This document shows positions 23,701 to 35,300 of a stretch of DNA of 64,000 bases, piece by piece (position 1 is the stretch's first letter; each line of letters opens with the position of its first letter). The position numbers and the translations under genes were made by a program. The DNA comes from Clavelina lepadiformis (taxonomy: Eukaryota > Chordata > Ascidiacea > Aplousobranchia > Clavelinidae). The notes below the pieces were generated by a model. The model searched no databases, was not told the DNA's origin, and was given only the letters and a program-made list of their open reading frames with translations. Location of the stretch: the NCBI RefSeq assembly GCF_947623445.1, contig NC_135244.1, forward strand, positions 2,542,001 to 2,606,000, read 5' to 3'.

Positions 23701-24379
23701 ACTTTTTCTTTTTGAAAGAAGCTGCGATGTACGTCGTTGTCTCGAGCTCTCCTCTATTCTCTATTTCATTTTTACTATGAAGACTTTGCGGGCTTGTGGA
23801 GGCCGATGAGCATGTTGTGCTGTGCATGCTGTATGCGGAGGCATTCTTGCTTGCCATGTCTAACGCATTTGCTTGGTCTACTGCTGATTCGAGAGAAAGG
23901 GTTGTATTCTCTAGAAGTCTTTGACGGATCGAGGGAGATGCGAGACCGTTAATAAATGCATCTCTACAAAGTTCTTTGCGATATTGTTCCGCAGTGACAT
24001 CTTTGCACTGGCAGTTTTTGCTGAGTATTTGCAACGTTTGCATAAACTGCGTTGGGGACTCGCTTGGTTGCTGCTTTCTCGTTGCCAATAAGTGGCGAGC
24101 AAAGATTTCGTTCGGTTTCTTGACGAGTAAATTTTGCAGGATTTCAACAGCAGAGTCGTACGTATTGCAATCCTCTATGAATTCAAATATCTCCGCCGAC
24201 ACGAAATTCGTCAATAGTTGAAGTTTGTTGATGGGAGGAGCTGTAGAAGTTTGTTCTCGCGCAAGTTCAGCTAGGAAGTTATCAAACGTTCTTTTCCAAT
24301 GTTTCCACAATTTGCTGGTGGTTTCGCAGTTGATGTCAACTTCTAGCTTGGCAGGTTTCAGCGCACTTGTTTTAGACAT
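20780..24379 (-). CDS. gag-pol polyprotein of the Ty3/gypsy element
   Basis: One frame of 1199 codons codes for the whole set of parts. They are, in order: a gag-like region (about residues 1-220), a CCHC zinc knuckle (about 230-265), an aspartic protease (about 285-390), reverse transcriptase (about 430-610), RNase H (about 690-820) and an integrase with zinc-binding and catalytic core regions (about 850-1080), then a hydrophilic tail. This gag-protease-RT-RNase H-integrase order is that of Ty3/gypsy. Gag and pol are in one frame here, so no frameshift between them is needed; some families of this group are known to do this. No envelope gene is seen. The frame looks whole. Confidence 0.93.
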   Translation of the reverse strand: MSKTSALKPAKLEVDINCETTSKLWKHWKRTFDNFLAELAREQTSTAPPINKLQLLTNFVSAEIFEFIEDCNTYDSAVEILQNLLVKKPNEIFARHLLATRKQQPSESPTQFMQTLQILSKNCQCKDVTAEQYRKELCRDAFINGLASPSIRQRLLENTTLSLESAVDQANALDMASKNASAYSMHSTTCSSASTSPQSLHSKNEIENRGELETTTYIAASFKKKKCYFCGYDFHDRRSCPARNLTCNKCGKIGHFLKVCKSKYPSKTVATVAKATPTLCAIYPHNLLEAALMISIRDQNLCALVDSGSSDNYINAVTAKSLNLPITPTRQEVSMAQSSLRCTMLGSCTTNIVINNRKYEKVQLGVMDNLCSDVILGQAFQKRHNRLIIKYGGIEEDFTLSKPIVCALPAATIAMETLFPQLPKSCKPIAVKSRRYSKPDEQFIREEINKMQDDGVIELSRSPWRAQIVVVRTEGKTRMCVDYSQTINIYTHVDAYPFPRIDDLINKLAKYSVFSKFDLKSAYHQIPILETDRVYTAFEANGKLWQYKRIPYGVTNGGINFQRAIDRIIDEENLNDVFAYQDDVTVCGRTQQEHDDNVQKLLSVFKRRNLTFNESKTVKSVSQINVLGYQVQHKTIKPDPDRLQPLQEYTLPQNKKALQRLLGFLSYYSKWIPRFSDKVKPLTTVQSFPLSEEAEQAFHQLLTELATTSLQSIDETTPFVVECDASDVAISASLNQGGRPVAFMSRMLHGSELKYPAIEKEATAIIEATRKWKDLLQRQSFELVTDQRSVAYMLDNRRRTKIKNNKIQTWRLELAPLNYSIRYRPGKMNPVADCLSRSTSASIYQPSQLEDIHNNLGHPGVTRMLHFIRMKNLPFSTDEIRKVCSNCKICAENKPRFYRPPQTALIKATKPMERISIDFKGPIPSSSKNKYILTIIDEYSRFPFAVPCPNMNSTTVIQGLNQLFTLTGLPSYIHSDRVPSLISHELRTHLRNLGIATSSSTPYHPTGNSQVERYNGIIWKTVTLILKSRKLPLPQWELVLPEALHSIRSLLCTASNVTPHQRFFSFDRRSTSGPSMPSWLIAPNKVYLRRFVRNSKYDPLVDEVELIDTNPTYARVRRPDGQESTVSLNDLSPCPQEAPNRDEIPVAEKFISSPSPNIEVQNEAPVTDEPEIENMPTERNLRRSSRTNKGVPPARYGEQ

Positions 24380-24413
24380 GTTATTGTCAGCTTACAAATT
24401 ACGTTAAATAAAT

Positions 24414-24637
24414 TGTACTAAATGATGCCGTTATTCTTAGCTTTATTTAACGTAAATCAATCACCTGAAATAATAGAATAATAGTAAAACAATAATAGTA
24501 GAAAAGCAACACAACCTCACAGCTCAAAGGATGTTCGTTTGTGACAATACGAACCGTGGAGTAATATTAGTCTACAACTAAGGAATGCGCGAAGCAGACA
24601 AACACAAGTAATCAAGATAAACGAGGCGAGTTTAACA
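24414..24637 (-). repeat. 5' LTR of the Ty3/gypsy element
   Basis: 224 bp, identical by eye to 20371-20594. For the minus-strand element this is the 5' LTR, 34 bp from the gag-pol start codon. Confidence 0.92.
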
Positions 24638-26375
24638 TGCCAAGTCTGCTGGTGTTTGCCTTTGAAAATGTCATTTGCACTTAACCCTATTAACCTACAT
24701 ACTAGCCTATAGGCCTAGTTTTTTTATTATTTACGAAGACTGGTATGGTAATTTTCAATTTCAAAGTGTAGTAATGCTCCATACTGCAGAGTATGGCAGT
24801 TTCCGCAGAGATATCGGTTGTGCAGAAGCAAAATGCTGGTGTGCAAGGAAGCAGTTTTGGTGCACTGCGAGTCGTGGCCTAAGGCTGCCCGGCATTTGTG
24901 TAGGCCAGGTGCAGCGCTATACGATAGAAATCGGGGGAAAAATCAGTGTTTCCCATTACTTTATTTAGAGAGGTTGGTTTTGAACGCTAATTTTTGCAAT
25001 ATAAATCGGAGCAAAAGTTGTTGCCTCCTTTTTTTCGGAGACACTGTTTGCTCTGTGCAATGCCATTTTAGAAAAAATTATCTCGTGTGTGCTCTTGCTA
25101 TACTCTGCAGTCTGGGTAACACTTACTGGTACTTTGTTAACTAAAGCCTAAGTAAACTTAACAGTCTGAGCAAATAAAATTTTTGAAAGCTGTTGTCATT
25201 TTCAATCGAAAATAATTATCAAAGAGACCGCTCAGCAATAATTATCAACAAACCTCTTAACCTTGCAATGTGTTTGGTTCACTCCATCGTACCAATCATC
25301 GTGTTTCTGCAAGCAGAATTTCTTTGCAGAAAGCTGTCATATTTTGTAGTCTGGTGTTCATGTAGATCTGTATATTAACACATACTAGTTTGTTTCAACC
25401 GTAGTTTAAATCGTTTGGCCAGCTACTGTACATTGAAACCAGCACATTAAGCTACTTAAGATCAAATATACAATTGTACATTGGTGTGGAAACCCAAATG
25501 GGGATGGTTTCTGCCCTGGTAGTATTTTGTTACCACTCGATTCATTAGCTAATTATAGGGAATGTAAACCTATTCTTGGCAGCGTATATGCAGGCCAGAT
25601 TGGAAAGTTTGCTAAGTGTGCCGGAAATTAAACTTATATAATTGGCTATTGTTTTGTCTTGCTGCAGGGGAGATATCTCAACCAAAAACAGCAAACTTTC
25701 CAGTCTGCTATGCATGTAAACAGCCTGTCTATTGATCCATCCTTGAATATCATATGTTTTTTACTACAAACAGGTTATGGATTTAAGAAGTAACATTTTC
25801 TTTAGATAGGTTTTTTTGTTGGCTTTGCAAACTGCATTTGGTTTATCCTGAGGTCCCTGAAATTAATTATAAGGACCAGGGCGAACCAACAGTTTTAATC
25901 TTATTGAAGATTTGCAAAACCATCCTTTTTTGGCTTGTCTGGCCTTCAGTACGGTTATTTAAGAGGTATATACAAATTGTTTTATTATTACATTTTCAAT
26001 TGTTAACTATATATTGGCTATAATGCCATTTTATCATAGAAGATAAAATATTAGATATTCTAACTGTGGTAAAATCTATTAATTAAACCATGTTGAATCA
26101 CTCCACCAGTCAAGTCGTTCAGATTTAATCTTAAATGATGAGTTTTTGAATTGATTGTATGAATCACCAGCAGTTTTAGCAGATTTGCAAAGCACTAATG
26201 TTCACACAGCGCAATTAGCTACGTTTTGTATGACTATGATATATATGCTGAATAAGCTGCATTGCTTTAAATTGAACACTAGTATAAGAAGTACAACCTA
26301 AATGCTACTTGGCTCTTTAGCTTTTTTGATTGGTTGGTTGGTTGGTTGTAGTTAATATAACTTTTATATTTTCAG
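24638..26375. other. non-coding or undetected 5' part of the AMPK gamma gene
   Basis: The first recognised exon of the AMPK gamma gene (26376) begins with the last two bases of a codon, so at least one more coding exon must lie upstream, here or beyond the retroelement. I could not pick it out. Frames such as 24675-24968 and 24818-25144 carry no recognisable domain. The rest is AT-rich, with TTGG repeats at 26328-26347. Confidence 0.4.
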
Positions 26376-29300
26376 AACGTCGTGGCACCTGCAAGTGTAT
26401 GATGATGCATAGGGAAGTCGTCGCAAACGGCCATGCTTGCCACAATAACCATAAGTTAGCCACCTCAAATGGCAATCGCAAAGGAGATCGCGCCGAACTG
26501 AACAGCCTCAGCATACCAATTCCCACGCAGGTGACACTTCCTGTTTATGTTCTTTGAAACTTAGGATGTTTATGTTACAATCGTAGTTGCTGCAGCTGCA
26601 TGACCGCCGTGTGTTGTTGAACATACGCCGTGCACGTGCAGCCGCTGTAAATACATGTCACCTTATTATGGATTTGACTACTTTTACCGAGGCGTTTCAC
26701 GATTTTTTACGTCAAGCAGGTGTCGTGGTATGCACCATTTGATATTGTTATGAGTATTTTCATGCTTTAAATTTAATGAATTCTTACTAAAATTTATATT
26801 TTTTAAGGTCAGATGTTAGAAATTTCATTGATCAAAGCTTTCACTGTAAAAAACTTTGTGTGAAATGCTAAAACTTTTATACACTTGTTAATCCTCAATT
26901 TCTCGATAACAAGTCTATCATAGTGGACTGCTGCCGTTTGCATCGTGTTTATCAACTGTTGAGTCATTTTGGTTGTATTATGACTGGAAATGTGTGTAAA
27001 AGTATATATAGGCTTAGGCTATCTGATGATATCACCAAAATAAGCAGCAACATGTCCTTGTTGTTGTCTGATTAATAGTGAACCTAACTACCTCTGGTTA
27101 ATTATATAGTTTGTGCATGTATATAATAAATACTGAAAACTTATCTTTTCTGTTTACGGTGCAGTTTTAAAAAATTGGCACAAATCACCTTCAATAATTT
27201 CTTGAAACCTTTTCTTTTGTGATTATGGTCAATTAATGTTCAGGTGTGTAATTAAACATCTGCTAAGAATGTTATGCACAACTTAGATAAAGTGATTTCA
27301 CATCCGGGCTACCAGGAACATGTTATTGTAGTCGAGATCATATTGCCAAAATCTGTGTGTCGTAATCAGCATTTGCTGCTAACGCGACAAAGTTTGCAGC
27401 AAAGAGTGCAAAGCAGCATCGTTAAAATATGCTTCACTGTCTGCATGTCATGACAGATGGTCCCCAATAGAAAATGAGCGGAAAGAGCTAATTAATTATG
27501 GAAAAGCATCTCGTGTAAGACCAATACTCTATCAATGGCGTTCCTTACCATCAAGGCCAACATCGACAGCCAACATTTAGTTGGAGAACTTTCTTCTGAT
27601 ATAATTTAACTTCAGAAAAGAAGTCTCTTTATTAATGTTGACACATAAAACCCTTTGTTGGTCTAAACTCTAAAGTTATTGCATTGTTTCTACTGTTTGG
27701 ACTAAAGGTTTCGGCTTTGCATTGTTTTTTTTGTTACTGCTGTTTCAAGAATCTGCTCTTGTAATCACTCAATTTGTAATTTGTGGCCAGCATCAATACT
27801 AATTACGTTGACATTTATTTGCCTTTACTCAGCCACAAGCTGAGTGTTGATGAGAAAATGACAAAAGCTTTGGTCAGCAGTTGATAAAACTAACTAGTCA
27901 TTTTTATATCTGTCTTATATACCATTATTTACAATAGTTAAACACAAATATTGCTTATGAGTACGGGTTTCTTCGGCTGGTGGTTTTGCCTATGAAAGCA
28001 TAATTTACTGATACCTTAGTGGACAACAGTTCACAATATTTACACTCACATTATTTTTGCTCTGCTTCCCTTGGGCACAGCAATTTCCATGTGTTTGCAG
28101 TTTGATGAGACTGTGACGCGCTATTAACGTCAAGACATGTCAAACTAACGAGTTGTTTATGTCATTTTCAGAAAGGCAATGTTCGGCGTACTTCAACCAA
28201 CGATTCTGAAAGTTCAAATGATTCTTTTTCACAACCTGGCACACCAAATACTGGCGACATTTCTCCAAATTCAGGTTACTGTAAACTTTATTGTTGGCGC
28301 TAATCCCATAATATGTGTTGTAATACCAGACTTCAAAGTTGACTGAGGGACAGACTGGTGAATTAATTGACGATAAAAACAGGAACATGTACAAAATTGC
28401 ATGTTGTTCTGGTACTATGTTGCATCCTCGAGAATTTTGAACAAAGTGTGCCTTTATCATGGCGCTAAACCGGATATTTTTATTCAAACAGTGGACATGA
28501 AAACATCGAGATAAGTTACTTTATTGTGACTCGATAAAATTACATTACATTGTAGCCTGCAGGCCCAGTATGATAATTGTAGGGCGTTTTGTTTGCACAA
28601 CATGACTTTGCCCACCATCCCTGTTGTCATTTTACCTTTTTGTCTGCCTGTAAACATCCCTTGGGACATTTCATTCAAAAATATGTTGTTTGGGTTTTTT
28701 GATGGATGTTTAACCAGTTCCCATGTTGCATTCAACTTTAAAATGTTTTTTTTTGCCGATTGTTTGTCGTCGCTGTATTTCAGTCTTGAATTAAACGTTG
28801 CGAAGTCCATACAGGTCGTTATGTTAAGTTTTAAGTTTGACTCTGTTGGTATGAGACTAACATGACTCTTTTGTTCCAAAAGAGGCCATAATACTTGCCG
28901 AGTTTATAGTCTATGTTCTACAATGTTGCAAAATTGTTTTGTAAAACGTCTTTAATTACCGGTAAATTTCATTTTATTGATTTATTTGTTGTTGCAGCTT
29001 TTTCTCGCTCCTTAAGCGCTTCTCATTCGTCACATTCAACGTTAAACGTGTACAGCATGTCACCTAGAAGCACATCATTCATGTTCCAATATTATAGCAC
29101 TCCGAAGGGTTATTACCCCGTTGAAAGGTACGTTAATGAATCATTGCCACACCACAGGCCTGCAAACATAATTACCAAGCCAATTGTCGTCTGTGGTTTA
29201 GTCTGTGACATTCTAGTTCGAATGTGTTATTGAGCAGTTTTGTTTAATTCAAGCAGATGTTTTTAATACATCAACATGACAACATCTAAAAATTACGGAG

Positions 29301-32300
29301 TTGAAATTTCGCATGAATGTATTTCAACTAGTCTATTTCAATTATTCTATTGTGTCACAAAGGGCAAGGAATGGTTACTACCACACCGATGAAAACGCCA
29401 ATACAAGAATGCGGAAAAGGTCACTGGTTCGTACCACAAGCGAGTGTTGTCATGGCTCCCCACCTAATCACCCACCCAGTGTTTTAAGTGGTAAGCTTTT
29501 GCCTTATTGAACTAACCATGAACCATTTGGATGTCTAGTCACTACACCTAGTACCTACAGTATGTGCTTTTGCTTTTAGCTTTTATTAATATTTCAGCAG
29601 CGACATTATTTACTTAACAAAGTCATGTGTTAATTTCTTGAAAGGCAAATATCACCATTGGGAATGTATATTAATTGGCTATTTAGGCCTTTGAACAGTG
29701 TTTGCTGCATATTTTTCATGTTTCATGACTTGATTTTCTTTGAGTTACTGGCATGGTAAATACAAATATGATAATGATACATTTATGAAAGTGATAACTA
29801 GGTGCCTTTTTGCATTTTGAAGCTATTTCAAACAAACTTTGTCACATGTTATGAATCAGGAAATCAGTAAAATTTCATGGGTACATACGGAGTCCTAATT
29901 TTTTACCTTAAAACCATTGTGCTTGCTGTTTGTAGCCTGTTGTATTTGTTAATTCATATATTGACTCCGGTTCACGGGATAAACAGTTCAGTTAAATTGG
30001 TTGTGTGCAGTCCATTGTTGGACTGTTAAATATTAACTTCGCTTAGTTGACAATTCCATTCTGGTTGTTTGCTGATGGAGAGATGAAAAAACGTTAAAAG
30101 AAATCCACTGCCTTATCCTTGGATTGGTATGATCTTGTGCCAACCTCAAGTGTCTAACTAAAACCACATTGACGTGAATGGACACACATGTTATGTTATG
30201 ATTGTTTTGGGGTGTAATTAGAATGCCTCAAGTATTCTTTTCCAATCAGAATGTGACCAAGTTCGACATATGGTGGCGCAAGACCTAACTTCCCTTTGCT
30301 TTCATACTGTTATCAAGTTACAGACAGATTTTATTCATAAATCCATCGACTTAGTTTTCATTTTGTCGAAGCCACTTGAAAAAGCGAACTAATGGTTATC
30401 TTCATCACATCATAGTACCATAGCCCAAGCATATATTTAACCTACAAAGCGCTGTGGGTCGGCTGTAAAAACAATTTTTTTGTATCAGTCAGTCTGTGTG
30501 GTTCTGAATCATTGCCTGAGACGAGGTGAAAATTATCAACAGTTATGGTAACTTACGGTTAAATGGTCACGTAGTTGGTTGTTGATTTCAACCATGCCGT
30601 TTTCTACTCCGCTTGATTCTATTATTTTAATAATTTGCGTTGTCCTTTATGTGATGGCGACAATATTTAGTAGTTGTACACATTGATATCCTATTTCGTT
30701 GACTGGACCTGTTTTCATTGTTTTGCTTCCTGGAATTCGATATGGACAGCCTTGTAATCATTGCCTGGCTTTTAAAGTTGTAGGTCTGGTATGCACATTT
30801 ACTCTTGGTCATTCACATTTACTCTTGAGTAAAGGACTTTTTCTCCTGTAAATCGCATTTTGAGAATCAATTATGATCAAAAGCACTTGGAGTAGCTTGC
30901 TATGTGGGAGTGGGAGTGTCGAAAAAAGGCAATAAAATGTTTGCTGTGTGAAGGAGAGTTATAAAGAGCTTAAATTTGCTTTTGAAAATATTTTTTTATC
31001 GCTAAGGAGCCTTGTAGCAAACAGCATTGAAAAATGTGGAAAAGGCGTCAACATTATTTTCCCACCAGATGCAATGGCCGTTTAACTCATAACAAACATA
31101 CGTGATACGCATTGGTTGCAGCGTAACATTTCCTTACATTATTTCCATCGTGTGGAAACTCCCGTAATTTTAGCCAAAAAAATTTGTCATAAGAAATGTT
31201 GCTCATTTTTGCTTGCTACTGCATTTAAATGTCATGGAGTGCAAGTTACCAATAGTATTTTAAATGAACTACTCTATGTAATACTTATTTAGGAATATTA
31301 AATTTTCTTACTACGAACATTGACACTGCAACAGTATGAATTAAAAATGGTAGAAAACGGGTAATTACTTGTCATTTTAGTTGGTGATTATGTGTTGGAA
31401 AAATCTGGTGATATTGTTCAAACTCGTGTGGTAATTTAATAGTTGTGTGCTATATTTCATTGGTTAAGTGACAGTGTAATTAGGCATTGTTGGAAGGTGT
31501 GTTGTGAAAAACATGCAATTTATTTAGATTGGGAATGTGAAATTGCTAGTTGTAGTTCCTGATTTCAAAATGCGGTGTAAATCATTTTTTTTGTCATCGG
31601 TAAAACTTAAAAAAGGGATAAAAACATGTTTTATCACTTTATCTGCTGAAGTTGTAAAGCTATTTTTATTGAAAAAGTTATAGTAGTACCGTGTTAGTCA
31701 GTTAGAGTTGAGTCGTTTTGTATCACCTGTCTATCATCAACTTATTTTCACACTTTTAAACCACCACAGCTTTGCCTTCGTGGTGCCATCGGAACTGGTT
31801 GTTTTTCTGTGCAAAATGCGGCCACTGCTGTATCAATTGGTGACTCATAGCGCTGACCTAAAGCAAAAAACGAACTTGATCACTGTGGCAATTTAGCAGA
31901 GCAAATATTTTGAACGAATGACTCACGTTTTAATATCAATGATACACTGTTTACCGGTTTAACACACATTTATACGAATGTTATCCGTTATATACATGTA
32001 GCTTACAATATACATTTGGGAACAGTTTTCTGCTGCTTTTGTATTATTTTATAATAATATGATAGAAACGATTAATTGCAATACGAAATAAATATATATC
32101 ATTCCATTTTTTCTGCCACATATTGTATCAAATTTATTTGTTTTCGCCCTGACCCATACCTTGTGAGTTCTGGTTGTGCTTAAACCCACATAATTGTTTG
32201 TGCTAAATCTTTGTCTGGACCTTGTGCAAATATGCTTTGACCTGATCTTGTCTATTTCGCATCGATTGTCATCTGACATCATTTCGTCAATGTAAAATGA

Positions 32301-35300
32301 AAAATCTGTCACAGCAGTGTCTAAAATGTTAAAAACTTTGTCTGAATTTTGCTGCCAATATTTTCACACCTATCCGTGCTGTTAGCGTTTAAAGTGCTGT
32401 CATTCTAGGTGAGCACATCTCAGCGATATTATTTCAAACTCAAAATTTTTAAAAACCTCAACTAAAATTAAACCTTAGAACGCTTGGCAAAACTGTAGCA
32501 GTGCACATACAATATAAAGGTATATGCGGCATGGAGTTGTGGCGATCGTCCATGCTTTGTGGTTATGTTACATTAGCACAACATGAAAACATGTGTTATT
32601 GATACATCACTGAAAGTGCTGTTGGGAAATTTTCTTTCCAGTATATTCCTCAGTATGAAGTAGCACATTTGCAACCATCTGTTGGAAAGGTTGAAATGCT
32701 AAAATATTTGACTCTTAAGTACATGTTCTTGGTACATGTGTCCCGGTCTGTAAGACTCAGTCAATCTTGTTTCCATCGATCAACATTTTTTGTCGTCGAC
32801 TTCGCTTTGGCGATGTTTCTTCTGCCACGAATGTTTTCAGTTATTGATTTTCTGCTCTTGCACTGCCTGTGGCTGATCGGTTGAATTTTTTCATTGACTC
32901 CAGTGTTACACTTACAAGCATTAAATGTAAATAATCACACACTCTGTAAATGAAATCATTAGGTATGTAATTATTTATTTATCTTATTTGTAAAATTAAA
33001 CCAGGAATATTTTGATATTTGTTTGTTTATTTCTTATTGTAGAATTCTGTTTGGGTTGTAAATATCTATATTGTTGTGTTTTAAGGCGTCCCGTTAAATC
33101 TCCAAAACGAGTACATGGATGACCCTCGTAGGCGTGCATGGTCGGAGTCGGACAAGCATAGGAAAAACAATATGCACTTAAGCAGGATGTCGGCGTTAAA
33201 ACGGATAAAAAGGAAGCTTGGTCGTAGCAGCAGCCTTAAAAAGAAGAAGGATGGAGAAATTAATGGTGGGCTTTTGTTTGGTTAAGAAACATGTTCTCTG
33301 CCTTTATCAACCAATCAATGATAAGTTAATTAAATGAAATGATTGACTCAACTGCTCAGCATTTGGCGTCACTTATTTTGTGCTTCCTTTTTTAATTTAT
33401 GTCATTAAAATTCCAATGCATCTTACGCGTAACATGAAATCTCTTTACAAAGTACTTTCATCAAACCCACAGCGTCACAAATGTTATTTCACCTATGTTT
33501 GTACAAATTGTGCTTTTATGTTTACATAACAGCTGCAGAACTAACAGACGTGATAAACAACGGCAAATTGATCGTAGGAGCAAAGATTGTGGTAAACAAG
33601 TCAATTTTATCAGCCACTATTTTTGCTAGATGTCTACAATCAGACAATCTCAAACAGCAATTCCCTTGAAAAAGTGGAAGAGGGCCGCCAACTCGATCAC
33701 AGCAAACCGACTTCACCCAAGTAAGAACATGATTGTGATCAAACGGTTTTCTTCTGAGCTGTAAAACCCACCTCCACGTCAAGTAACCGTATTTCCCGCA
33801 AACCATGTGGTTTTCTACCATCCATGTGCTTGACTTGGCTTGTAACACGTTTTACAACGCACGTTGCCTTGTGGTCTTGTCTGTGTTTCGGTCCACCGGT
33901 TTCACGGTACCACCCAGGGGTTCGAAAAACCCCTGAAATCGAAACCTATTAAGTAACTTCAACCCTCATTGCCCAAACTGACTTAAGAGACCACAATTAC
34001 CTGTCTATCGCAGCTCCTCAAGACGAAGCACGATGAATGACGAGCAGTTGAACCATCTCACTCTTCACCAGGAAGACGAGACGGCCAGCATCACCAACCA
34101 CCTCGCCGACATGAACATGAACCGCAACTCTGCTCGGGAGAGGATCAGATCACCTTCCGGAGAACAGAGCCCAATCGTTAACCCGCATGCAGAGCTTATT
34201 TATCAGCGCTTCCTAGAAGGTCAATTAAGTTTAAATCTTCTGCGTAGTGTAATGATACTGGTAAGGTTCTTTAGTTTCACAAGGAGCGTGTCGCGTACGG
34301 TATTGTCTCGTCCTGACATTTACAACGAAAGAAAGCGATCGATAAGAAGCCTTTTGTTACTTCACAGAGCACACTTGTTACGACATAATGCCCACAAGCT
34401 GCAAGTTGGTGGTTTTCGACACGGCCCTACAAGCCCGCAAAGCCTTCCATGCCCTCATCTCAAACGCCGTGCGTTCCGCGCCCCTCTGGGATTCCCATAC
34501 CCAGAGTTACGTCGGCGTGCTTACCGTCACTGATTTCATTAACGTCATCATACGTGCTCACAGGTTAGTCAGCCTTCAACTTTGCGGTTTTAACATTGAG
34601 TTGCTTAAAGCCAGCAGCAGCTACAGACTCCTCGGTCACAGAGTGTGTCGTGTTCGGTTACTGGCTCGTCGTGATGTCATTTGACTTACGAAATATCTAT
34701 AAAAATTGAGTTTGTTTTTGACGTCTTTATGCGCATTATAGCGTGCATTAATTGTTTAAGGAAACCAGTATGAAGCCAGTAGTTATTTTGCTTATAATTT
34801 TTCGTGTTCGGTCGCAATGGTCGTAGTTTCTTACAGAGTTTCTTCACTTTGAAAAGCTTACTGCGATAATCACCGAAGTTAATTTAATTAGTTTTAGAAC
34901 CGATAGAAATGCTTATGAATTAAAACGCTATCACTCTATGTAAGTGGTATTTGAAATAAGCGCATTAAAAACAGAATATGCTGTCACGGGCTGGAAACGT
35001 TTTCCTAAATTCCTTTGCCCCAAAGCTTTTCAACACACAGTTTATTACAATTTTACCTGACGAGACCTTTGACACTTTTTCAGAAACATTCGTTTTTATA
35101 CAGTCAACGAGTTCTTAGAAAAACAACCAACGCGCTCACAATAAACACGATAACTAAACTCTAACCTTCAACGATACACGTGCTGCCGGTATATCCGCTC
35201 TCTCATGCACTTTAACTTCGCGCGCAGGTCTTCCACGATGAAAGTAGAATCCGTGGAGGAACAAACCATTGAGAACTGGAGAGATCTCCTGGAAAAGAAG

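Larger units (their letters stand above)
20371..24637 (-). mobile_element. Ty3/gypsy LTR retrotransposon, whole-looking
   Basis: 4267 bp, oriented on the minus strand. It has 224-bp direct LTRs at both ends that look identical by eye (TG...CA), with one long gag-pol frame between them and no breaks noticed. Identical LTRs imply a recent insertion. The bases flanking the two ends (GATTAA and TGCCAA) do not form an obvious target duplication. Several Ty3/gypsy families are known from Ciona; which one this belongs to cannot be told without a search. Confidence 0.93.

Noticed and set aside
33658-33720. Acceptor at 33657 for AMPK gamma exon 7
   Set aside because: It does not join exon 6 in frame; the acceptor at 33643 gives a continuous frame to exon 8.
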